This document shows positions 7,915 to 15,133 of a DNA stretch of 19,748 nucleotides, one piece after another. A model generated the notes under the pieces. It was not told the DNA's origin, ran no database searches, and saw only the letters and a list, made by a program, of their open reading frames with translations. Position 1 is the stretch's first letter; the number at the start of each line of letters is the position of its first letter. Source of the DNA: JAIBAI01 sp044238875 (GTDB taxonomy: Bacteria > Bacteroidota > Bacteroidia > M30B66); the NCBI GenBank assembly GCA_044238875.1, contig JBIICM010000029.1, positions 1-19,748 of the forward strand, written 5' to 3'. Both the position numbers and the translations under genes were made by a program.

Positions 7915-8193
7915 TTAAATGATTGCGAAAATGTCAGACTCACGCATGATCAGATACTCTTTGCCATGCACGTTGATCTCAGTACCGGCATACTTACCGT
8001 ACAAAACATCATCGCCCACTTTTACAGTCAGGGGCTCATCTTTTTTGCCGTTGCCCACGGCCACCACTTTTCCTCTCTGTGGTTTTTCTTTGGCCGTATC
8101 TGGGATGATAATGCCACTTGCGGTTTTTTCTTCTGCAGCCGCAGCCTCTACCAGGACTCGGTCTTGCAATGGACGGATGGTTAATTCAGACAT
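7915..8193 (-). CDS. groS: Co-chaperonin GroES (10 kDa)
   Basis: This 92-residue protein is the lid of the GroEL chamber. It starts MSELTIRPLQDRVLV, with the mobile loop around EEKTASGIIIPDTAKEKPQR (residues about 21-40) and the conserved later part VGDDVLYGKYAGTEI and EYLIMRESDIFAII. The frame is open upstream to 8379, but that extension overlaps secG and has no family resemblance, so the ATG at 8193 is the start. The 127 bases between secG and this start hold a possible secG terminator, dyads and a sigma54-like site. A CIRCE operator was not found. Confidence 0.98.
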   Translation of the reverse strand: MSELTIRPLQDRVLVEAAAAEEKTASGIIIPDTAKEKPQRGKVVAVGNGKKDEPLTVKVGDDVLYGKYAGTEINVHGKEYLIMRESDIFAII

Positions 8194-8228
8194 GTTTGTA
8201 AAAATGAAAAGTGAAACAATTTTGCCCC

Positions 8229-8242
8229 CGCTTAGCGAAGCG
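8229..8242. repeat. Short hairpin CGCTTAGCGAAGCG before groES
   Basis: Five-base arms (CGCTT and AAGCG) enclose the loop AGCG. It overlaps the -12 part of the sigma54-like site, so if that site is used it lies at the promoter; otherwise it could be a stem in the groES leader. Confidence 0.4.
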
Positions 8243-8250
8243 CATGCCAA
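8234..8250 (-). promoter_or_regulatory. Sigma54-like promoter site upstream of groES
   Basis: On the minus strand this reads TTGGCATGCGCTTCGCT. The invariant GG and GC dinucleotides are exactly 10 bases apart, and the rest is close to the consensus TTGGCAC-N5-TTGCW (the -12 part has C for T). Transcription would start about 12 bases further on, leaving a leader of about 28 bases before the groES ATG. No experiment is implied, and an ordinary sigma-factor promoter could equally serve groES. Confidence 0.35.
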
Positions 8251-8264
8251 AGAAATTTTTGGCA
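8245..8264. repeat. Inverted repeat TGCCAAA-N6-TTTGGCA upstream of groES
   Basis: Two perfect 7-base arms (8245-8251 and 8258-8264) surround GAAATT. The right end of the minus-strand copy overlaps the -24 part of the sigma54-like site. It may be a protein-binding operator for the heat-shock operon. No U-run follows it, so it is not a terminator. Confidence 0.5.
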
Positions 8265-8295
8265 GCATCCGTGTAAATATTGTCAGTGCCGACTT

Positions 8296-8315
8296 AAAAA
8301 AACTGCCATTCTGGC
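8296..8315 (-). terminator. Weak terminator-like hairpin after secG
   Basis: On the minus strand GCCA-GAA-TGGC is followed by AG and seven T residues, six bases after the secG stop. The stem has only 4 base pairs, so termination would be partial at best and read-through into groES is likely. Confidence 0.35.
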
Positions 8316-8320
8316 TAAAA

Positions 8321-8590
8321 TCAGGGGGTCTGTTCGGTCGCCTCAGCCTGATTTCTCTGTTGTGATGGTTTGCGATCAACTGCAGACGCTACAAGGCAGA
8401 GCACGACCAGCACTCCTGCCAGAGTCCATGTGGCCTTTTCAAGAAAGTCGGCAGTTTTACGCACACCCATTACCTGATTGCTGGAGGCAAATGTTGAAGA
8501 AAGCCCCCCTCCCTTTGAGTTCTGCACCAAAACAATTAATACAAGAAGAATTGAGCAAAGAATGATAAGAGCCGAAATGATACCTGACAT
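8321..8590 (-). CDS. secG: Preprotein translocase subunit SecG
   Basis: This 89-residue inner-membrane protein is the accessory subunit of the SecYEG channel. It has two transmembrane segments (about residues 3-22 and 52-68), the family-typical VLVQNSKGGGLSSTFA linking loop and the motif QVMGVRKTADFLEKATW before the second helix. The C-terminal tail is polar and Gln-rich. The ATG at 8590 lies 3 bases after the stop of the upstream TPR gene, so it is translated from the same transcript. It is the last gene of the tightly packed miaB-to-secG series. Confidence 0.96.
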   Translation of the reverse strand: MSGIISALIILCSILLVLIVLVQNSKGGGLSSTFASSNQVMGVRKTADFLEKATWTLAGVLVVLCLVASAVDRKPSQQRNQAEATEQTP

Positions 8591-8593
8591 GAT

Positions 8594-9445
8594 TTAAGAC
8601 TGATTTTCGAGTTTTTCAATAAGGGCGGCAAAGTAACTGCTTTTTGCGGGATTCTGCAAGGATAATTTTTGAAGTATCTGAATGGCCTTCTCAGCATTAC
8701 CCTGTTCAATATAAACGTTCGCAAGGGTTTCGGAAACAATTTCATGCCGGTCTTCCGTGCTCCTTTTGGCCATGCTTACCGGCGAATAAAATTCAGCCTT
8801 AACGGGTCTGCTGATCTTTGGCTCTGCAAGAATGAATTGCTCAATCAGCTCGGCCCGGGTTTTGGCAACTTTGTCTGGTTTTGAAATTCCTTTTTCAGTA
8901 TTGGCTTCCGGCTGTCCTACTCCTGATAAAATTTCAAGCCATTCAAAAAAAGTATGCGCCTTGTTATCATGGGCCTCCGGTTGCTCCTCAACCTCTTTTT
9001 GTTCCCTTGGCGCTTCAATTTCCGGATAATTCAGGATTTCAGTGATAATGTCCTGCTCTGTCGGCAGGTTAACAACTTCCTCCGTAACAGATGCCAACGT
9101 AACAACCTCGGCAGGAGCGTCCATAATCTCCGGCTGAGGAATCTCTTCCTGCTGTTTTTCTGCTGCATCCGCGTTGGTTACCAATGTCGGATTAACGGAA
9201 ACAACCGGCGCGTTAACATGATTCACAAAGTCGAATAGCCGGCTCCGGTCAGGGCTGTGAACGGCAGCATCCTTCAACACCTCCTCAAAACGAAGGTCGT
9301 TCGCGTTTTTTAATGAACGGGTGAGCATCAAATATCCCCCTTGAAAATAGGGATAACGCTTAACAATCTCATACAGATCATTTACCGCTCCGGCAGGAAG
9401 TTCCAGCGGCCTGCTGATATAACCCATCAATAGATCGCGATTCAT
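8594..9445 (-). CDS. TPR-containing protein of the lptE-secG cluster
   Basis: This 283-residue protein has no signal peptide and is probably cytoplasmic. Residues about 1-75 form a helical domain with YPYFQGGYLMLTRSLKN and FEEVLKDAAVHSPDR. Residues about 80-185 are acidic and Pro/Glu-rich and probably disordered. The C-terminal part contains one clear TPR-like helix pair (ETLANVYIEQGNAEKAIQIL and the following LQNPAKSSYFAALIEKL). Proteins of this layout are frequently found next to secG in Bacteroidetes but have no assigned function. Its ATG overlaps the lptE stop by one base (TAATG), which suggests coupled translation. Confidence 0.85.
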   Translation of the reverse strand: MNRDLLMGYISRPLELPAGAVNDLYEIVKRYPYFQGGYLMLTRSLKNANDLRFEEVLKDAAVHSPDRSRLFDFVNHVNAPVVSVNPTLVTNADAAEKQQEEIPQPEIMDAPAEVVTLASVTEEVVNLPTEQDIITEILNYPEIEAPREQKEVEEQPEAHDNKAHTFFEWLEILSGVGQPEANTEKGISKPDKVAKTRAELIEQFILAEPKISRPVKAEFYSPVSMAKRSTEDRHEIVSETLANVYIEQGNAEKAIQILQKLSLQNPAKSSYFAALIEKLENQS

Positions 9446-9936
9446 TACCAGTTGATTACCGCTTTATTGAATATGTCTTGTGCCAGTTGCTGATTGATCT
9501 GCTTAATCAACTCCTGCTCAACAGTAACCAGGTTTTGTGTGGCAGAGAAATCTGCAAACCGGCTGAACTCTGTTTCGAAATCCTTTGAGGGATCTTTTGT
9601 ATTGGTAAACCTTACCGAAACAACTATAGTAAGACGGTTTTCAGAGGCTCCGTTATTACTTACAGCTACAGGTGTTACCCTATAATCCCGAATAGATCCC
9701 TCAATTTGCATATCACCATTAGAAGAAACAATAACAAGCGGACTTTGCGTCTGAAAGAAATCCCGGATGTCTTCAGTAAGCGCCTGGCTAAGTGTAGGCT
9801 GCACCAATGCTGCATTATTAACGAACATGGCAACAGAAAGGGTTTTGGCATCCCCTACCTGTGCGCCGCTGAGCGAAACCTTGCAGGCACAGAATACCAT
9901 TAAGGACAGAAGAATTCCAAAAACCTTTTTGGGCAT
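9445..9936 (-). CDS. lptE: LptE-like LPS-assembly lipoprotein
   Basis: This 163-residue lipoprotein has N-terminus MPKKVFGILLSLMVFCAC, with the probable lipidated Cys at residue 18. The following KVSLSGAQVGDAKTLSV matches the start of Bacteroidetes LptE-family proteins (usually Cys-x-Tyr/Val-Ser-x-Ser-Gly). The body has alternating strands and a C-terminal helix QELIKQINQQLAQDIFNKAV, as in LptE. In the family LptE plugs the LptD barrel and helps LPS reach the outer leaflet. The lipobox FCAC is unusual because there is a second Cys at residue 16. The gene sits 3 bases after the sigma54 activator stop, within the miaB-to-secG run. Confidence 0.85.
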   Translation of the reverse strand: MPKKVFGILLSLMVFCACKVSLSGAQVGDAKTLSVAMFVNNAALVQPTLSQALTEDIRDFFQTQSPLVIVSSNGDMQIEGSIRDYRVTPVAVSNNGASENRLTIVVSVRFTNTKDPSKDFETEFSRFADFSATQNLVTVEQELIKQINQQLAQDIFNKAVINW

Positions 9937-9939
9937 GTC

Positions 9940-11181
9940 TTACAAATCTATATTGTATTCCTTGATTTTTCGGTAAAGGGTGCGCTCAGAAATACCAAGC
10001 TCGCGTGCAGCATTTTTTCTTCGGCTCCTGTATTTCTCAAGGGCCTTCACAATCAGTTCCTTTTCACGTTCCTCCAGAGAAAGACTTTCTTCTTCAACTT
10101 CAACATGTTCGGTTATGTTGGGCTGAACCTGATTGACAAACGGTTGCGGAGTTTTTTCCTGGCTTATCGGAACCGGTTGATAATAGCCGGGCTGGTGTAT
10201 CTCACTGTAAAGCCGGTTAATAATCTGGTTACTTTGATCAGAAAGTATGCTCCCTGACGGACTCTGCAACAATTCAATCATTAGCTTCTTCAGTTCAACC
10301 ATATCCTTTCGCATGTCAAAAAGAACCTTGTAAAGAATCTCACGTTCCGAAATATCCTGTGAGCTTTCCTGTTTAACAAGTGCGGGCAGCATGCTGCCTT
10401 GCTGACCGGGCAGATAAGCTGCCAGAATACCGGCACTAATCATCCGCTCGTTTTCTATGATTGAAATTTGTTCGGTTACGTTTTTCAACTGCCTTACATT
10501 GCCCGGCCAGCGATAGGAGAGCATTAACTGCTGCGCCTCCTGATCAAGTTTCACAGGGGGCATTTTGTAGCGTTCGGCAAAATCGGAGGCGAATTTTCTG
10601 AATAAAAGCAGAATGTCTTCTCCACGCTCACGCAAGGCCGGTATTTGAATGGGAACAGTATTTAACCGGTAATAGAGGTCTTCTCTGAATTTTCCCTTCT
10701 GTATCGCTTCCGGAATGTTTACGTTGGTGGCCGCTACCATGCGCACATCTGTTTTAAGCACCTTCGAGGATCCTACCTTAATAAATTCACCTGTTTCAAG
10801 TACGCGAAGCAAACGAACCTGTGTCTGCAGCGGAAGTTCCGCCACCTCATCCAGAAAAATAGTGCCTCCGCCGGCCACTTCAAAGTAACCTTTTCTTGCC
10901 TCATTGGCGCCGGTAAACGAGCCTTTTTCGTGACCAAACAGCTCTGAGTCTATGGTGCCCTCTGGTATGGCTCCGCAGTTAACAGCAATAAAAGTTCCGT
11001 GCTTTCGCGACGAATAGCTGTGAATAACCTTTGAAAAAACCTCCTTTCCTGTACCGCTCTCTCCGGTTATCAATACCGACAAATCGGTAGCAGATACCCT
11101 CCAGGCAGTATCGAGCGCCCGGTCAAGGGCGGTAGAGTTACCAATAATGCCAAAGCGGTTTTTTATTTCCTGAATGTTCAT
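9940..11181 (-). CDS. Sigma54-interacting AAA+ transcription activator
   Basis: This 413-residue protein is a bacterial enhancer-binding protein that uses ATP to open sigma54 promoters. The AAA+ domain begins almost at residue 1: Walker A GESGTGKE at 40-47, sigma54-contact loop GSFTGA at 87-92 (Ser instead of the usual Ala), Walker B IFLDE ending at 112, the arginine-finger region FREDLYYRL near 165-173 and sensor II YRWPGNVRQL near 223-232. A Fis-type helix-turn-helix is at the C-terminus (KNAARELGISERTLYRKIKE). There is no receiver, GAF or PAS domain, so the signal input is not evident. The ATG at 11181 overlaps the miaB stop by one base, so the two are in one operon. The target promoters are unknown. 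Confidence 0.93.
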   Translation of the reverse strand: MNIQEIKNRFGIIGNSTALDRALDTAWRVSATDLSVLITGESGTGKEVFSKVIHSYSSRKHGTFIAVNCGAIPEGTIDSELFGHEKGSFTGANEARKGYFEVAGGGTIFLDEVAELPLQTQVRLLRVLETGEFIKVGSSKVLKTDVRMVAATNVNIPEAIQKGKFREDLYYRLNTVPIQIPALRERGEDILLLFRKFASDFAERYKMPPVKLDQEAQQLMLSYRWPGNVRQLKNVTEQISIIENERMISAGILAAYLPGQQGSMLPALVKQESSQDISEREILYKVLFDMRKDMVELKKLMIELLQSPSGSILSDQSNQIINRLYSEIHQPGYYQPVPISQEKTPQPFVNQVQPNITEHVEVEEESLSLEEREKELIVKALEKYRSRRKNAARELGISERTLYRKIKEYNIDL

Positions 11182-12623
11182 TATGCGGGAAAGCTTTCGT
11201 TTTGAACAACCTCTCCGATTAGCGTGGCAGAAGTACAGGAGGTGATTTTAACCTGCAAATACTGGCCAGCCCTGAATTCCCCTTTCGGAAAAACCGCCAC
11301 CTTATTCTGGCTGGTTCTGCCAGATAAAAATTCGTTGGAGCGTTTTGAATAGCCCTCCACCAGCACTTCGAAAACTTTTCCAACATCCCGCAGATTGCTC
11401 TCGTGGGAACGTTTGCCCTGAAGGGCGATTATTTCCTGGAGTCTTCTGTTCTTGGTTTCGGGCGATACATCATCCGTAAATTTTCTTTCTGCAAGGGTTT
11501 TGGGGCGCTCCGAATAACTGAACATGTAAGCAAAGTCATAACCTACACTATCCATTAGACTTAGGGTTTGCTGATGATCCTCTTCTGTTTCTGAACAAAA
11601 TCCTGCAATTATATCGGTTGATATTCCGCAGTCAGGCATGTATTGCCTGATGGCAGCAATGCGGCTCAGATACCACTCACGGGTATAGCCCCGGTTCATC
11701 ATATCAAGTACCCTGCTGGAACCCGACTGAACCGGCAGATGAATATAACGGCAAATGTTTTTATAGGATGACATAACCTTTAAAACCTCGTCTGTCATGT
11801 CTTTAGGATGAGAGGTTGAAAAGCGGATACGCATATCGGGAAGGGCTGATGCTACTTTTTCAAGCAACTGATCAAACCTGACGGCTGATTTAAGTTCTTC
11901 AGCATCGTAGGAGTCTTTTTTCAGACCTCCGCCGGTCCATAAATATGAATCGACATTTTGTCCGAGCAGGGTGATTTCCCGGTAACCCCTGGAATAGAGG
12001 TCTTTTGCTTCCTCAAGTATCGTTTCCGGATTGCGGCTCCGCTCCCTGCCCCGGGTAAACGGCACCACGCAAAACGAACACATATTATCGCAGCCTCTCA
12101 TGATTGAAATGAATGCTGCTACGCCATTGGTATCAAGCCTAACGGGGGTAATGTCTGCATAGGTTTCTTCCTTTGAAAGCAAAACATTTATGGCCTTTTG
12201 ACCCCCTTCTGCTGTTCTTATCAGATTTGGGAGGTCTCTGTAGGCATCAGGGCCAACAACCATATCAACGAGTTTCTCTTCTTCGAGCAATTTTCCTTTC
12301 AGCCGCTCTGCCATGCATCCAAGCACACCGATTAGCAGACCGGGATTTTTTTTCTTGACCCTGTTATATTCATTGAGCCTGTTTCTGACCCGCTGTTCAG
12401 CATTATCGCGAATGGCGCAGGTATTAACAAAAATCAAATCCGCTTCCTCAAAATTACGTGTTGTTGAAAAACCCTCATCCCTTAAAATCGAAGCAACAAT
12501 CTCACTGTCTGAAAAATTCATCTGACAGCCATAGCTTTCGAGATAAAGTTTTTTTGAATGTTCGGCCGGCGAAGTAATCATTGTGGCCTCCCCTTGCCTT
12601 ATTTCATCCATTATTTTTTCCAT
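11181..12623 (-). CDS. miaB: tRNA-2-methylthio-N6-isopentenyladenosine synthase MiaB
   Basis: This 480-residue radical-SAM enzyme adds the methylthio group to i6A37 of tRNAs reading UNN codons. Its N-terminal UPF0004 domain holds three Fe-S ligand cysteines (C33 in SYGCQMNFSDSE, C69 in NTCAIRDNAEQ and C103 in GVLGCMAERL). The radical-SAM cluster motif is C178, C182 and C185 in MRGCDNMCSFCVVPFTRGRE. A C-terminal TRAM domain (about residues 410-475) would bind tRNA. MiaB is favoured over RimO or MtaB by the SYGCQMN and NTCAIRDNAEQ signatures. The ATG at 12623 adds a short poorly conserved leader; later Met codons at residues 5 and 15 are possible starts. It heads the minus-strand operon, divergent from topA. 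Confidence 0.96.
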   Translation of the reverse strand: MEKIMDEIRQGEATMITSPAEHSKKLYLESYGCQMNFSDSEIVASILRDEGFSTTRNFEEADLIFVNTCAIRDNAEQRVRNRLNEYNRVKKKNPGLLIGVLGCMAERLKGKLLEEEKLVDMVVGPDAYRDLPNLIRTAEGGQKAINVLLSKEETYADITPVRLDTNGVAAFISIMRGCDNMCSFCVVPFTRGRERSRNPETILEEAKDLYSRGYREITLLGQNVDSYLWTGGGLKKDSYDAEELKSAVRFDQLLEKVASALPDMRIRFSTSHPKDMTDEVLKVMSSYKNICRYIHLPVQSGSSRVLDMMNRGYTREWYLSRIAAIRQYMPDCGISTDIIAGFCSETEEDHQQTLSLMDSVGYDFAYMFSYSERPKTLAERKFTDDVSPETKNRRLQEIIALQGKRSHESNLRDVGKVFEVLVEGYSKRSNEFLSGRTSQNKVAVFPKGEFRAGQYLQVKITSCTSATLIGEVVQNESFPA

Positions 12624-12666
12624 TGTCTTTTAAAAGTGCCGCAATTTAATGAAAAAGAAGGGGTTT

Positions 12667-12681
12667 GTGACAAAATGTCAC
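12667..12681. repeat. Perfect dyad GTGACA-AAA-TGTCAC between miaB and topA
   Basis: Six-base arms (12667-12672 and 12676-12681) are separated by AAA. The site lies in the 143-base divergent region, 44 bases from the miaB ATG and 86 bases from the topA ATG. It has the form of a dimeric regulator operator. It superficially resembles a CRP-type half-site pair, but the spacer is one base too long for that consensus. Confidence 0.5.
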
Positions 12682-12766
12682 CTGGCGGGTCGAAACAAAA
12701 TTTGGAAAAACCTCTTTACTTTGCTTTTCTTTGCCCGCTTGATCATTTGTTAAACCAGGTTCGGGA

Positions 12767-15091
12767 ATGGCTAAAAACCTTGTCATAGTTGAGTCACCAG
12801 CAAAAGCCAAAACCATAGAGGGGTTTCTTGGCAAAGATTTCCTTGTGAAATCATGCTATGGTCATATTCGGGATCTTGGAAAATCTGACCTGAGTATTGA
12901 CCTTGCCAACAATTACGCGCCGCGCTATGAGGTGTCTGCTGATAAGAAGCAAATCATTTCAGAACTGGGGAAACTGGCAAAGGACGCAGAAACCGTTTGG
13001 TTAGCTTCCGATGAAGACCGAGAGGGAGAAGCCATTTCCTGGCATCTTTATGAGGCTTTAAAGCTGGATGCCTTGAAAACAAAACGAATCGTATTTCACG
13101 AGATTACCAAACCGGCGATCCTTAAAGCCATTGAATCTCCGCGCCAAATTGATATCAACCTTGTAAATGCCCAACAGGCAAGAAGAATTTTAGACCGGCT
13201 GGTGGGTTATGAATTGTCACCGGTTCTCTGGAAAAAAGTAAAGCCTTCTCTTTCGGCCGGCCGTGTGCAATCTGTTGCCGTCAGGCTGTTGGTTGACCGC
13301 GAACGGGAAATTCAACAGTTTCTGACAGAGTCTTATTTTCGGGTCAATGCGCTTTTAAAGGGCTCGCATCAGGGAAAGCAATATTCGCTGAAAGCACAGC
13401 TTCCTGGCAAACTGAAAGATCTTTCTGATGCGGAGGCCTTTTTAAAATCCTGCATCGGCGCTGACTTTTCGGTAGTTAATGTTGAGAAAAAACCGGCGAA
13501 ACGTACCCCCTCAGCGCCATTTACCACCTCGACACTACAACAGGAAGCAGCGAGAAAACTTGGGTACTCGGTGAGTCAAACCATGGTAATTGCCCAGCGT
13601 CTTTACGAGGCTGGTAAGATTACCTACATGCGAACCGACTCTGTAAACCTTTCTGAAACAGCGCTGGAGGCTGCGAAAAAGCAGATTGTTCAGCAATTTG
13701 GTTCAAATTATCATAAGGCTAGAAAATTCGCCACAAAAACGAAGGGGGCGCAGGAAGCACACGAGGCAATAAGGCCTACCTACATGGAAGACTCCTCTGC
13801 AGGTGCTGAAAATCAGGAAAAGCGCCTCTATGAGCTGATCTGGAAACGAACCCTTGCATCACAGATGGCTGATGCCGAATTGGAGAAAACTGTTATTTCC
13901 ATTGGAATCTCAGGCAACGATAAAAAACTCGAAGCCCATGGTGAAGTGATTGTTTTTGATGGTTTTCTTAAAGTTTACAGCGAGTCGTCAGATGAAACGC
14001 CTGACGACGAAGAAGGTGGTGCCGGTCTACTGCCTCCGGTAAAAAATGGCGACCCGCTCGCACTTGATGAAATGAGTGCGGTGCAAAAGTTTAGCAATAG
14101 CCCACCCAGATACACCGAAGCCAGCCTGGTTAAAAAACTGGAAGAACTTGGCATTGGAAGACCTTCTACTTATGCGCCAACCATCTCTACGATTCAAAAG
14201 AGAACCTATGTGGTAAAGGAAGACCGGGTTGGCTCCCCCAGAAATTTCGTTCAGCTCCTTCTGAAAAAGGATGCCATCAGTAAACTTGATAAATCTGAAA
14301 TCACAGGCGCAGAAAAAAACAAGTTATTCCCTACTGATATCGGAACGGTGGTGAACGACTTTTTGATGGAACATTTTGACCAGATTCTTGATTTCAATTT
14401 TACTGCTAAGGTTGAAAAGGAGTTCGATGAAATAGCAGAAGGCCTGCAGGAATGGACCAAAATGATTGATCTTTTTTACAAGCCGTTTCATGCGGATGTA
14501 GAAAGAACAGAAGGAGAGGCAGAAAGGGCTACCGGAGCAAGGCTTCTTGGAGAAGACCCCAAAAGCGGTAAACCTGTTTATGTTCGAATCGGTCGTTACG
14601 GGGCCCTGTCGCAAATCGGTGAAAATGATGACCCTGAAAAACGTTTTGCCAATCTGAGGCCGGGAATGAGACTTGAAACGGTGAGTCTTGAAGATGCGCT
14701 GGAGTTATTCAAACTGCCTAGAAATCTCGGGCCGTTTGAAGAAAAAGATGTTGTAGTGGGTACCGGTCGTTTCGGCCCATATCTCCGCCACAACAACTCC
14801 TTTTACAGCCTGCCCAAGACGGATGATCCGCATACAGTTAGCCCTGAAAGAGCCGTTGAAATTATTCTTGCCAAACGAAAGGCCGACGCCGAAAAAGTAA
14901 TCGCCCAGTTTTCTGGTGATCCTGAAATTCAGGTACTGAATGGCCGCTACGGGCCCTACATAGCACGGGGAAAAGAAAATTTCAAAATCCCCAAAGACGC
15001 AGATCCTAAACAACTGACGCTGGAAGACTGTCTGAAAATTATTGCATCGGATGCCGCCAAGCCCAAAGTGGTCAGAAAAAAGAAAAAATAG
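12767..15091 (+). CDS. topA: DNA topoisomerase I (type IA)
   Basis: This 774-residue enzyme relaxes negatively supercoiled DNA. The Toprim domain is at the N-terminus with Glu9 (VIVESPAKAKTIE) and the metal-binding D82-x-D84-x-E86 (LASDEDREGEAISWH). The catalytic tyrosine is Tyr287 in GKITYMRTDSVNLS. The DNA-gate residues include RVQSVAVRLL near 166-175. After about residue 600 there are three TopA C-terminal repeats marked by GRYGALSQIG, GRFGPYLRHN and GRYGPYIARG, about 59 residues apart, then a Lys-rich tail (VVRKKKK). No Cys4 zinc fingers are present, unlike E. coli TopA; this is common in the phylum. The ATG at 12767 gives the standard MAKNLVIVESPAKA start. The next gene follows 42 bases later. 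Confidence 0.98.
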   Translation: MAKNLVIVESPAKAKTIEGFLGKDFLVKSCYGHIRDLGKSDLSIDLANNYAPRYEVSADKKQIISELGKLAKDAETVWLASDEDREGEAISWHLYEALKLDALKTKRIVFHEITKPAILKAIESPRQIDINLVNAQQARRILDRLVGYELSPVLWKKVKPSLSAGRVQSVAVRLLVDREREIQQFLTESYFRVNALLKGSHQGKQYSLKAQLPGKLKDLSDAEAFLKSCIGADFSVVNVEKKPAKRTPSAPFTTSTLQQEAARKLGYSVSQTMVIAQRLYEAGKITYMRTDSVNLSETALEAAKKQIVQQFGSNYHKARKFATKTKGAQEAHEAIRPTYMEDSSAGAENQEKRLYELIWKRTLASQMADAELEKTVISIGISGNDKKLEAHGEVIVFDGFLKVYSESSDETPDDEEGGAGLLPPVKNGDPLALDEMSAVQKFSNSPPRYTEASLVKKLEELGIGRPSTYAPTISTIQKRTYVVKEDRVGSPRNFVQLLLKKDAISKLDKSEITGAEKNKLFPTDIGTVVNDFLMEHFDQILDFNFTAKVEKEFDEIAEGLQEWTKMIDLFYKPFHADVERTEGEAERATGARLLGEDPKSGKPVYVRIGRYGALSQIGENDDPEKRFANLRPGMRLETVSLEDALELFKLPRNLGPFEEKDVVVGTGRFGPYLRHNNSFYSLPKTDDPHTVSPERAVEIILAKRKADAEKVIAQFSGDPEIQVLNGRYGPYIARGKENFKIPKDADPKQLTLEDCLKIIASDAAKPKVVRKKKK

Positions 15092-15133
15092 GCCCGCTTA
15101 ACCGGGTACTTTTGATTTTCTAAGCTATAAACC

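Noticed and set aside
8194..8379. Upstream extension of groES
   Set aside because: It overlaps secG in another frame, and GroES proteins begin at the ATG at 8193.
15093..15106. Possible terminator CCCG-CTTAAC-CGGG after topA
   Set aside because: The 4-base-pair stem is weak and the T-run is interrupted, so at most it is a partial attenuator.
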